Source: CAYXZO01 sp964469505 (GTDB lineage Bacteria > Fidelibacterota > UBA8477 > JABMPR01). From it: DNA of 51,952 nt. Under the pieces are notes generated by a model. That model was not told the DNA's origin, searched no databases, and was given only the letters and a program-made list of their open reading frames with translations. Location of the stretch: NCBI GenBank assembly GCA_964469505.1, contig CAYXZO010000011.1, forward strand, positions 1 to 51,952, given 5' to 3'. Both the position numbers and the translations under genes were made by a program. This document shows positions 24,731-33,196 of the stretch, piece after piece. Position 1 is the stretch's first letter. Every line of letters starts with the position of its first letter.

Positions 24731-26962
24731 CTAGAACGATAACCCGGTTTCAATGTTGGTGGACCGAATGATTTCGTTGGGCTGATCGATTGCTCCGGAG
24801 CCGTCCAGATCGCGGTAGTACTGGCGGAAATCCCACGTGAGGGTAGCTCCGCCGCCCAGTTCCACTGTTACCCGATAGCCCAGGATGGTTCCTTCAGATT
24901 TGATTTTAAAGGGATTCTCCACGTTCATCCGATTCAGATAAGCCATAGCCTCTTTAACTTTAGGAATGACTTTGGAAGCCAGGGCCAGGTTCAGGTTTAA
25001 TCCCCTAACCGGGTTGGAGCCACTGGCGCGCATATCCTGATAACCACCGGAGAGGGATAGGATACCCATTATATCGGCCCTCAAACTACCGAATACACCT
25101 TTCATGGCGGGATTGTTGGAGAGTTTGTCGAAGCGCGTCAGCGGAACGAGACCGGTGTCTGAATCCATAAAGGAGATGCGCTCATTATCGTAGTTATAAT
25201 CAAACAAGCCATACACGAAATTACCACCGGTCATCCGGTATTCCACATTCAAATGGATAAACTTCATGACCGTCATCCGCAAACCGGGAGCTGCGATACC
25301 CCAGCCGTATTGTGCGTCCCGGCTGGCCAAATTCCCGGCGTCATCGCGATAGACAATCTGATGGCTGGAGCCCATGTATTTACCCGCTTCGGCAAAAGCC
25401 AAGGCCGAGAACAGACTGGACTGGAAAATGGGGTAACTCACATCGGCACTTAGGCCGAACAGGTGACGCACATTCCGGTGGATGTTCAAAGGCTCCGGCT
25501 TGGTTGTGATATCCTGGTCGATATTGTACTGGCTTAAGCTGTCCGGTAGATGGTCAGGCAACCCATCTCCATCAACATCCCATTCATCGGGTGAATCATC
25601 GGGACGACCATCCCCATCAGAGTCCAGATACGCGGTTTTATCTTCCGGGAAATCATCCACCAGATCAGGATAACCATCGCCATCCGTGTCTTTCATACCC
25701 AAGTATTGGTTGTAGTCCGTCACGAAAGTTGCTCCGAACTGCAACTTGCCCAACGAGTAAGTCCCCCGTAGGGCCGCCAGGCCGAAACCGAAATTGGGCG
25801 TTTTGGTGAATTCCTTGAAATTGGCCAGCATGGCTTCGGCTCCGATAGGTCCGAGTTTGAGTCCGAAATGCGCGCCAACCTTTCGAACAGAGGGATATTC
25901 GGTCATGTTGGAATAACCGTTGACGAATAATCCATAACCCATAACCACACTTTTCAGTCCGCCCACCTCGAAAAAGATGGGATCCCCCGGTTGGCCCCAG
26001 CGGATGTAAAGAATTTTATCTATCAGGTTTTTAGGTTTCTTCCACTCTTCAGTGCGAATGTTGCCGTCCTGATCAATGTAAAGCACCAGATCCAGACCGA
26101 TACCGAATTTGCCCAAATGGATATCTGGTCTTAAGGCAATCTGGTTGTACAACTTGCCATCGATGGTCACGGCACCAAAACCAGCGTTCAGTCCCACATT
26201 TTCACCCAGCAATCCACCTCCACCTTCACCTTCTGCTTCACCTTCGGGGGGGGCTTCAACACCGCCGGTGGGTACCGGAGGAGGTTCCTGGGTCTCCATG
26301 GCGGTTTCGGTTTGAGTCGTGTCCACTGCCGCTTGTTCTGTTTCTGGGGTGGGGGCAGCGCCGAATTCTTCTTCCGGATCGGCGGGAATTTCATCTTCCG
26401 TAGTGGGAGTGGTTAGCAATCCACCGGTGGAAGTGGAAATAGCGGTTTCTCCGGCATTGGCGGTGGTGACCATTCCGGTAAAATTGTTTAACACATTGAC
26501 GGTTCCTTCTAGTACTACCACCCGATCCACCCCGTTGGGGGAAGAACTGGTCCAGAAACGAGTTCCTTTTACCGACGCCACCGAGGTGGGTGTGGAAACC
26601 TGAAAACCGAAGGAAGCGTTTTTGTTATAAGCGCTCAGGACTTTGCCATATTCTAACTTGACGCGCATGGTAGAACCGGTGGAATCGGTGAGCAATTGCA
26701 GCCCCAATTCGGTTTTAGGACGCAGTTTCACCTGACTTTTGTCATCGAAAAGAAAAAGTACGGCATAACCATCACCGGTTTTCAGGTAATCTCCTTGCTC
26801 CAGGATAGTGCCTTGCTGTACAGAGGGAGAGTATTCAACCTCTCCAGCTTTTTTCAGCAATACCTCGCCTTTGAATTTGGTAACCACCGCCAATTTTTCT
26901 CCGAAAGCGGTAGAAAAAGCTAAGACCCAAAGGACGATTACAATATTCATTTTTCGGAACAT
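24731..26962 (-). CDS. Exported FecR-domain protein with acidic linker, calcium-type repeats and outer-membrane beta-barrel
   Basis: A 743-aa protein starting at ATG 26962, chosen because AAAGGAG lies six bases upstream. A signal peptide (VIVLWVLAFSTAFG) is followed by a FecR domain (about residues 22-175: GDYLKTGDGYAVLFLFDD, and VSTPTSVASVKGTRFW). Next is a Glu/Pro/Thr-rich linker (about 185-260). The rest is a beta-barrel-like series of alternating strands ending in ETGLSF, with the terminal Phe used by the BAM machinery. Between strands, at about 420-475, sit three DxDxDG motifs (DTDGDGYPD, DSDGDGRPD, DVDGDGLPD) like thrombospondin type 3 calcium repeats. The ligand is unknown. It is monocistronic, with its own terminator. 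Confidence 0.75.
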   Translation of the reverse strand: MFRKMNIVIVLWVLAFSTAFGEKLAVVTKFKGEVLLKKAGEVEYSPSVQQGTILEQGDYLKTGDGYAVLFLFDDKSQVKLRPKTELGLQLLTDSTGSTMRVKLEYGKVLSAYNKNASFGFQVSTPTSVASVKGTRFWTSSSPNGVDRVVVLEGTVNVLNNFTGMVTTANAGETAISTSTGGLLTTPTTEDEIPADPEEEFGAAPTPETEQAAVDTTQTETAMETQEPPPVPTGGVEAPPEGEAEGEGGGGLLGENVGLNAGFGAVTIDGKLYNQIALRPDIHLGKFGIGLDLVLYIDQDGNIRTEEWKKPKNLIDKILYIRWGQPGDPIFFEVGGLKSVVMGYGLFVNGYSNMTEYPSVRKVGAHFGLKLGPIGAEAMLANFKEFTKTPNFGFGLAALRGTYSLGKLQFGATFVTDYNQYLGMKDTDGDGYPDLVDDFPEDKTAYLDSDGDGRPDDSPDEWDVDGDGLPDHLPDSLSQYNIDQDITTKPEPLNIHRNVRHLFGLSADVSYPIFQSSLFSALAFAEAGKYMGSSHQIVYRDDAGNLASRDAQYGWGIAAPGLRMTVMKFIHLNVEYRMTGGNFVYGLFDYNYDNERISFMDSDTGLVPLTRFDKLSNNPAMKGVFGSLRADIMGILSLSGGYQDMRASGSNPVRGLNLNLALASKVIPKVKEAMAYLNRMNVENPFKIKSEGTILGYRVTVELGGGATLTWDFRQYYRDLDGSGAIDQPNEIIRSTNIETGLSF

Positions 26963-27150
26963 GCTATTCTCCTTTAACGCTTTTATGACATAAATCTCTA
27001 CCATCCTGCTTTAGGGGCGAAATTTAGCAACCCCAGGACTTAAATCCAGCAAAGCTTGTTTTTTCTTGGCTTTAACCATTCTTGGGAAATTAGATGTGAT
27101 CCACCGCATCTTTTCCTTGGGCCGATGCGGCAATAAGGTGAATTTTCCCT

Positions 27151-29574
27151 GTGCTTAATATGTCCTACGCGGAAGTTGCATTCCCTTTTAGCGTCCCACA
27201 GACCTTTTGGTATGAGGTCCCAGAGGTTTTAAAGGATATCCTGCAGGTGGGGCATCAGGTTACGGCTCCTTTCGGGCGGCGCCGGCAGGTAGGGATTGTA
27301 ATGGGGTTTGCCACCGAAGTGCCCACGGAAATCAGGGCCAAACTTCGTTCGCTGGAAAACTTGCTGGACCCTGTTCCCGTTTTCACCCCCAAGCTGGTGG
27401 AGTTATTGAAATGGATGGGGCGCTACTATTTTGCCCCGCTGGGACAGGTGGTCCAAATAGCATTACCGGCCGTTAAACAGCTTCGCCGCGAAGTTTTGGT
27501 CCGCTGGAGTGGCTCACCGCCGCCGGAAACCGAGACTGAAGCCCGCCAAGTGTACGAAGACCACGAAGTGAAATTATCCGCACTGAAAAAGAGATGGGGA
27601 GAACGTGAGGCCGTAAGGTTGGTAGCTCGCTGGCAACGCCGGGGGTGGGTACGGCTGGAAAACGTTTTCACACTGGCGCCTAAAGGCAGTCAGGCCTGGG
27701 TACGGCTGATTCCTGGTGCTTTCGAATCGGTGGGGAGCCTGGAACGGGCACCGGCACAGCAGCGGGTTATGGAGGTGCTCAGTGCCTATGAAGATGGATT
27801 ATGGCTGAAAGAGCTGCAGCAGCAGGCGGCGGTTAGTTCGGGAGTAATAAAGCGGTTGGTGGAGCGGGGAATTTTGCAGCTGGAACAACGTTTCCCGGAG
27901 AACAATCCTTTAGCCTCTTACCCCCAGGGTGCTTTTCCCTCTCAGGTCCGATTGACACCCGAACAGAAGAAAGCTGTTTCTGAGATTAACCTTAGTCTGG
28001 AGGCGGCCAAATTCCAGCCCTTCTTGCTTCACGGCGTAACCGGAAGTGGTAAGACTGAAGTATATCTAGCCGCAGCGGAAAAAGCCCTAACCCTGGGCAG
28101 AAGTGTTCTGATTCTGGTGCCGGAAATCGCCCTGGCGCCCCAGATTGCCCGGCGCTTCCAGATTCGACATGGCAACGTGGTTACTATGTGGCACTCTAAT
28201 CTGCGAGCGCCGGAACGGGTTCGGGTATGGCATGGCATACGGTCCGGCCGTTTCAAAATAGTGGTGGGGGCACGTAGCGCAGTCCTTACTCCCCTGCGGA
28301 ATCTGGGGCTAATTGTGGTGGACGAAGAGCAAGAACATAGTTACAAACAGGAACATCAACCACCACGTTACAATGCCCGGGATTGTGCTCTTATGCGCGC
28401 CAAGCTGGAAGGAGCGGTGATTGTTCTGGGGTCAGCCACGCCTTCTCTGGAAACATATTATCAGGGGGTTAAAGAACGCTACCAGGTGTTGCATCTCAGC
28501 CGTCGCTGGGAAGGTGCCCAGGCGCCCCTGGTGGAATTAGTTGATATGCGCAAGGCTACCAACATTTCAGGTGATCCGGAAAATCCCTTTTCCAATCTCC
28601 TGCTCAAGGCCATGGAAGAAACATTGGCTAGCGGGCACCAGGTGATTTTATTGCAGAACAGGAGAGGTTATGCCCCTGTAGTGAAGTGCTCCGCCTGCGG
28701 ATGGATAATGCGCTGTCCCCACGATGAAGTGTCTTTGACGTTTCACAAAGTCACCCACCGGATGTTGTGTCATTATTGCGGCTACGAAGAGCGTCCTCCC
28801 ACTATTTGTCCCCAGTGTCAGGGAGAATCACTGTTTTTCGGCGGCACGGGGACTCAGCGGGTAGAGGAATTCCTGCGGGAAAATTTTCCCGGGGTTAGTC
28901 TCTGTCGGATGGACCAGGATACCACTCGTTGGAGGGATGCCCATTTAACCATGTTAGGAGATTTTGCCCGGGGGAAATATCAGATTCTGCTGGGGACTCA
29001 AATGATTGCCAAAGGATTGGATTTCGAGAATGTTACCCTGGTAGGTGTCATTAATGCCGATACCGCTTTAAGCTTCCCCGATTTTCGCGCCCGAGAGCGA
29101 ACCTTTCAACTGGTTTATCAGGTGGCGGGACGCTCCGGGAGGGGACGTTACCCAGGACGGGTAATAATCCAAACTTGGCAACCGGATGACTACGCCATCC
29201 GATTGGCTACCCAGGGGGAAGTGAAACTGTTTTACAACAATGAACTAAACGAACGACTAGAGCTGTTTTATCCACCATTCAGTCGTTTTGCCGCCATTGG
29301 TTTTCTGGGGCCACAACGGCAGACGGTCATGCAAGCGGCGCAGAAAGCGGCCCTCAGGGTTAAGGATTTCCCGGTCCAAGTGCGGGGACCTTCGCCGGCC
29401 CTGGTGGAACGATCCCGCAAAGGCTATCACTGGAAGCTCTTACTGGCCACGGAAAGGGAAGAGGATCCAGGTGCCCGTCAGTTGAGATCAGCTATTTACG
29501 TCGTACAGCGGCTGTCATTTCCCAAAGAAATCAAGCTTAAGATCGATATGGACCCGTTACAACCGTTGGATTGA
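27151..29574 (+). CDS. priA: Primosomal protein N' (replication restart helicase)
   Basis: An 807-aa superfamily 2 helicase that reloads the replisome at stalled forks. An N-terminal 3'-DNA-binding domain (YAEVAFPFSVPQTFWYEVP) and a winged helix precede the helicase. Walker A is GVTGSGKTEVYLAA (about residue 298) and Walker B reads VVDEEQEHSYKQ. Zinc-binding cysteines (about 513-557) sit between the helicase motifs, followed by GTQMIAKGLDF. The usual DEEH is DEEQ here, a tolerated variant. GTG 27151 is annotated, about 11 bases after AAGGTGA; ATG 27160 is the alternative. It opens a plus-strand run and ends 1 bp before the fusion gene. Confidence 0.95.
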   Translation: MLNMSYAEVAFPFSVPQTFWYEVPEVLKDILQVGHQVTAPFGRRRQVGIVMGFATEVPTEIRAKLRSLENLLDPVPVFTPKLVELLKWMGRYYFAPLGQVVQIALPAVKQLRREVLVRWSGSPPPETETEARQVYEDHEVKLSALKKRWGEREAVRLVARWQRRGWVRLENVFTLAPKGSQAWVRLIPGAFESVGSLERAPAQQRVMEVLSAYEDGLWLKELQQQAAVSSGVIKRLVERGILQLEQRFPENNPLASYPQGAFPSQVRLTPEQKKAVSEINLSLEAAKFQPFLLHGVTGSGKTEVYLAAAEKALTLGRSVLILVPEIALAPQIARRFQIRHGNVVTMWHSNLRAPERVRVWHGIRSGRFKIVVGARSAVLTPLRNLGLIVVDEEQEHSYKQEHQPPRYNARDCALMRAKLEGAVIVLGSATPSLETYYQGVKERYQVLHLSRRWEGAQAPLVELVDMRKATNISGDPENPFSNLLLKAMEETLASGHQVILLQNRRGYAPVVKCSACGWIMRCPHDEVSLTFHKVTHRMLCHYCGYEERPPTICPQCQGESLFFGGTGTQRVEEFLRENFPGVSLCRMDQDTTRWRDAHLTMLGDFARGKYQILLGTQMIAKGLDFENVTLVGVINADTALSFPDFRARERTFQLVYQVAGRSGRGRYPGRVIIQTWQPDDYAIRLATQGEVKLFYNNELNERLELFYPPFSRFAAIGFLGPQRQTVMQAAQKAALRVKDFPVQVRGPSPALVERSRKGYHWKLLLATEREEDPGARQLRSAIYVVQRLSFPKEIKLKIDMDPLQPLD

Positions 29575-29575
29575 G

Positions 29576-31087
29576 ATGCGCCGGATATCTTTATGTCTGC
29601 TGGGCCTGTTGGTTTCTTCCCTGGTAGGTGAAATCAGTTTTTCCCAGGGCTCATTGAAATTGGTCGTAGACCGGGGGGATCCGGCCTGGCTCAAGGCTGC
29701 AATGTTGGATGTGAAACAAGTGCAACGAGAATTGGAGGAGTTCACCGGGTTGAGGTGGACCGACTCCTTGACGATCCATTTTTATTTTTCCCGCCGGCGG
29801 GCTCGCCAGGCCTTGCCACGAGCACCTGAGTGGAGTGGAGGGTTGGCTACGGGAGCCCACGCCGTGGCGATATATGGAGCCACAAAAAGCCATTGGCGCC
29901 GAATTTTACGCCACGAATTGGTACATGCCCTTTTGGCTCAGAATAAAGTCCAACTGCCAGTATGGTTCAACGAGGGATTGGCGCAGGTTTTTGCCGGGCA
30001 GGATGACTGGAAAGCACATTTGACGCTTAGCTGGGCGGCGATCAGGAACCGCTTGATACCACTGGAAGATTTGGAATCGGTCCTGAAATACAATCCAAGC
30101 CGGGCTGAGTTGGCTTATGCAGAGGCCGCGTCGGCAGTTCAGTTTTTCCTTAAGCGTTACGGTTCCACCGCCGTTCCTTACCTGCTGACGTTGCCGGACC
30201 GGGATTTTACGAGCCGCTTCCGCAAGACGGCCTGGATCACTCCTTCGAGATTCGAAGTATTATGGCGTAAACACATGTATTCCAAAGCATGGCTGTACCG
30301 TCTGGCTCGTTTCCCGGATTTGTTGTGGTTAATAATGCCACTATTGGTGGTGATTGCTTACTTTGTACGGCGCCGGCGGCAACGTCGAAAACTACATCAA
30401 TGGGAAATGGAAGAGACTCAAGGAACTATAAATATCAACTTTGAGCAGCGTCCCAAGTCGCACTACTACGACGGTTGGTTGTATCGCTGGTTTCTTGATC
30501 CGGGACTGGCTCCTTTACGGCGGGCGGTTAAGAAGAGAATCCCGGAAGGCAGCCGGGTTATCGAGGCTGGGTGTGGGACGGGAGATCAGTTATTTCATCT
30601 GGCGGACATAATTGCCGGTGGGGTGGGAATCGAACTTTCGCCCCGTAATATCAAGGTGGCTCGCAAGGAAGCGGAAAACAACGGATGGCACCATTTGCAA
30701 TTCTTGCTGGCCAATGCGGCTCACTTGCCTCAATTCCAGGACGGTAATTTTGATGTAGCCCTCAGTACTCTGGCGCTGCACGAAATGCCTCCCCAAGTGC
30801 GCTCAGCTGTATTGCGCGAGATGCGGCGTTTAGCCCGACGTATGATCCTGGTGGATTGGAGTGCTCCGGCCCCTGGTAAATGGTCGGCTGTTCAAATGCA
30901 CTTAGTGGAATTCTTCGCCGGTTGGGGGCATTATCGGAACTACCGGGACTATCTTGCAGCGGGGGGCGGCCGGTTCTATTTGGAGCAATGTGGCTGGGAG
31001 ATCCGGGATGAGCAGAAGCTGTTGCAAGGGCGAATAACTTTGTGGGATTGCTTCCCGGCGGAGCATACTTTTGGCGCCGATGGCTGA
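29576..31087 (+). CDS. Fusion of exported peptidase-MA-like metallopeptidase, one membrane helix and SAM-dependent methyltransferase
   Basis: A single 503-aa reading frame. Residues 1-25 are a signal peptide or signal anchor (LCLLGLLVSSLVG). The next domain has the zinc-peptidase motif HELVH (113-117) and a second-shell NEGLA (E133), the gluzincin pattern of the peptidase MA-like family. A membrane helix at about 247-264 (PDLLWLIMPLLVVIAYFV) is followed by a basic stop-transfer RRRRQRRK. After a short linker a class I methyltransferase runs from about 295 to the end: motif I VIEAGCGTG (328-336), acidic GIELS (E353) and LSTLALHEMP. Topology predicts the peptidase in the periplasm and the methyltransferase in the cytoplasm. 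It overlaps aroQ by 8 bp. Both substrates are unknown. Confidence 0.85.
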   Translation: MRRISLCLLGLLVSSLVGEISFSQGSLKLVVDRGDPAWLKAAMLDVKQVQRELEEFTGLRWTDSLTIHFYFSRRRARQALPRAPEWSGGLATGAHAVAIYGATKSHWRRILRHELVHALLAQNKVQLPVWFNEGLAQVFAGQDDWKAHLTLSWAAIRNRLIPLEDLESVLKYNPSRAELAYAEAASAVQFFLKRYGSTAVPYLLTLPDRDFTSRFRKTAWITPSRFEVLWRKHMYSKAWLYRLARFPDLLWLIMPLLVVIAYFVRRRRQRRKLHQWEMEETQGTININFEQRPKSHYYDGWLYRWFLDPGLAPLRRAVKKRIPEGSRVIEAGCGTGDQLFHLADIIAGGVGIELSPRNIKVARKEAENNGWHHLQFLLANAAHLPQFQDGNFDVALSTLALHEMPPQVRSAVLREMRRLARRMILVDWSAPAPGKWSAVQMHLVEFFAGWGHYRNYRDYLAAGGGRFYLEQCGWEIRDEQKLLQGRITLWDCFPAEHTFGADG

Positions 31088-31565
31088 GAATAAATCGCCG
31101 CGCAAGTTCCGGGTGTTCGTGATTCATGGCCCTAATTTGAACTTACTGGGCCGCCGGGATCCTCAGCATTACGGGCGTTTGACTCTGGATAAACTGAATA
31201 AACAAATCCGCCGCAAGGCCCAAGAACTGGGCGTGGATATCCGCATCGTGCAAACCAACCGGGAAGGGCGCATTATCGAGCTGCTGCACCGCCGACGCAA
31301 ATGGGCCGATGCCTTTATTCTCAATCCGGCAGCGTACACCCATTATTCTTTCGCCATCCGGGACGCGGTGGAGGCCATCGGCAAGCCGGTGGTGGAAGTG
31401 CACCTCTCGGACATTTTCTCCCGGGAACCATTCCGGCGGGTTTCGGTTATTGCGCCGGTGTGTCAGGCCCGCTTTTACGGCCGGAAAGTGGATTCTTACC
31501 TGGAAGCCCTGGAATGGGTGGTGGAGCAATACGCGACGCCGGAACAGCGTCAACCCCGGAATTGA
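31080..31565 (+). CDS. aroQ: Type II 3-dehydroquinate dehydratase
   Basis: A 161-aa dodecameric-type enzyme of the shikimate pathway, converting 3-dehydroquinate to 3-dehydroshikimate. Key residues are in place: IHGPNLNLLGRRDP with the arginine and asparagine, the catalytic Tyr in QHYG, the Asn and His in ILNPAAYTHYSF, and the catalytic His in VEVHLSD. The usual SNIHARE is SDIFSRE here, a peripheral change. ATG 31080 is preferred over the upstream TTG at 31071; it overlaps the fusion gene's end. No other shikimate gene is in the window. Confidence 0.93.
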   Translation: MAENKSPRKFRVFVIHGPNLNLLGRRDPQHYGRLTLDKLNKQIRRKAQELGVDIRIVQTNREGRIIELLHRRRKWADAFILNPAAYTHYSFAIRDAVEAIGKPVVEVHLSDIFSREPFRRVSVIAPVCQARFYGRKVDSYLEALEWVVEQYATPEQRQPRN

Positions 31566-32969
31566 ATGCAACCACTTGATCTGGTAATAATTGTTCTGTT
31601 TCTGGTAGGTACCGCGGCCTATGGCTTTTTGTCCGGCCGAAGGAATCGCACTGCGGAAGACTACTTCCTGGGTGGCCGCACTTTGCCCTGGCCGGTGGCC
31701 ATGCTCTCCATTGTGGCCACGGAGACCTCAGTACTGACTTTTATCAGCATTCCCGGCCTGGCTTATCGTAAGGACTGGTTTTTCCTGCAACTGGCCCTGG
31801 GGTATATCCTGGGACGGATTCTGGTCGCCTGGATTCTATTGCCCCTCTATTTCCGGGGGCATATTGGTTCCATTTACGAAGTCTTAGGTCAGCGCTTCGG
31901 CGCCTCGGTACAGAAAACGGCCTCGGCGGTCTTTTTAGTGACCCGCCTACTGGCCGACGGTATTCGTTTTCTGGCCACGGCGGTGGTGGTGCAGGTAATC
32001 ACCGGTTGGCCGCTGTGGGTGGCGGTGATAGTCATCGGCCTGGTGACTTTGAGTTACACCCTGCTGGGCGGTTTGCGTACGGTGGTCTGGATGGACAGTT
32101 TCCAGTTCGGGCTGTACCTGGGTGGTGGGTTGATAGCCATCGGCTTTGTGCTGGCTCACCAAACGGTGCCCTGGAGTGAACTGGCAGCTGCGGGGAAATT
32201 CAAGATTTTCCACGGTGGCTGGGATTTGCTGCACAATCCCTGGACTTTTATCAGCGCGGTGGTAGGGGGAATGTTCCTCTCCTTTGCTTCCCATGGCGCC
32301 GATTACATGATGGTGCAGCGTATACTGGGTTGTCGCAATCTTTCCGCCGCTCGTAAGGCTATGGTGGGGAGCGGCATCTTCGTCTTTTTCCAGTTTATGG
32401 TTTTTCTACTGGCCGGCACGCTGATAGCCGTTTACTTCGATAATGCTCCCCTGGCCAAGGACCGGGAATTTTCCACCTTCATCGTGCAGGTCCTACCGGT
32501 GGGCTTGAAGGGCTTTTTACTGGCGGGGGTATTATCGGCCGCCATGTCCACTTTAAGCTCGTCCATCAACTCTCTGGCCTCTTCGACGATTATGGATTGG
32601 TTCCGCAAGGGACGCTCTCTGAAGCGCTCCCGGCAGGCTTCCCTGTTCTGGGCCGTGCTGCTGATTCTTATCGCGCTGGCGTTTAACGAGAATGACAAGG
32701 CCATCGTGGTAGTGGGCCTACAAATCGCCTCTTTCACCTACGGCGGATTGTTGGGATTGTTCTTGCTGTCTTTCTCCCGTCGTCCGTTACGTCCCCTCAG
32801 CTTGAGTGTGGGGCTGGTGGGCAGTATGCTAGCGGTGTTTGGTTTCAAATTCCTGGGGCTGGCATGGACGTGGTACATCGCCGCGGCAGTGGTGGTAAAT
32901 ATTCTGGTGTCGTATCTGGTGGATTGGGGCCTGGTCCGTTTACGGCTTGCCCGAAAGAATAGTTATTAG
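31566..32969 (+). CDS. Sodium:solute symporter (SSS/SLC5 family)
   Basis: A 467-aa inner-membrane protein with about 13 hydrophobic helices. It has SSS family marks: SGRRNRTAEDYFLGGRTLPW near the N-terminus, ATETSVLTFISIPG in helix 2, and GGLRTVVWMDSFQF in the middle. It couples sodium entry to uptake of a small solute (sugar, amino acid, vitamin or similar), which cannot be identified. The ATG directly follows the aroQ stop without a gap, so they are translated from one message. A sodium gradient for it might come from the pyrophosphatase encoded at 45669 if that enzyme pumps sodium. Confidence 0.92.
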   Translation: MQPLDLVIIVLFLVGTAAYGFLSGRRNRTAEDYFLGGRTLPWPVAMLSIVATETSVLTFISIPGLAYRKDWFFLQLALGYILGRILVAWILLPLYFRGHIGSIYEVLGQRFGASVQKTASAVFLVTRLLADGIRFLATAVVVQVITGWPLWVAVIVIGLVTLSYTLLGGLRTVVWMDSFQFGLYLGGGLIAIGFVLAHQTVPWSELAAAGKFKIFHGGWDLLHNPWTFISAVVGGMFLSFASHGADYMMVQRILGCRNLSAARKAMVGSGIFVFFQFMVFLLAGTLIAVYFDNAPLAKDREFSTFIVQVLPVGLKGFLLAGVLSAAMSTLSSSINSLASSTIMDWFRKGRSLKRSRQASLFWAVLLILIALAFNENDKAIVVVGLQIASFTYGGLLGLFLLSFSRRPLRPLSLSVGLVGSMLAVFGFKFLGLAWTWYIAAAVVVNILVSYLVDWGLVRLRLARKNSY

Positions 32970-33129
32970 CTGAGTAACAGCGGACGACAGGCCGTGGAAG
33001 ATAAAAAATAAATCTCGGCTGGTAGGGATTAAAGTGTATGGTTAGATGTCCAATTATAGCTGGCGAGAATTTTTTATAGTGGTCAAGGTGGAAGGAGGGA
33101 ATTACCAAACGTATTGAGCGACAGTATGC

Positions 33130-33181
33130 TTGAAAAAAGTGCACATCAATATAAATAATTCATTGTAATAAGTACACACTT
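33130..33181 (+). promoter_or_regulatory. Candidate promoter/operator of the DUF4143 ATPase gene
   Basis: TTGAAA at 33130-33135 and TAAATA at 33152-33157 (16-base spacer) could be -35 and -10 boxes. Two near-identical octamers, AGTGCACA (33138-33145) and AGTACACA (33171-33178), flank the -10 and are 33 bp apart, about three helical turns. The remaining upstream gap (32970-33129) shows nothing clear. Confidence 0.3.
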
Positions 33182-33196
33182 GCGTTATTCTTGGTT

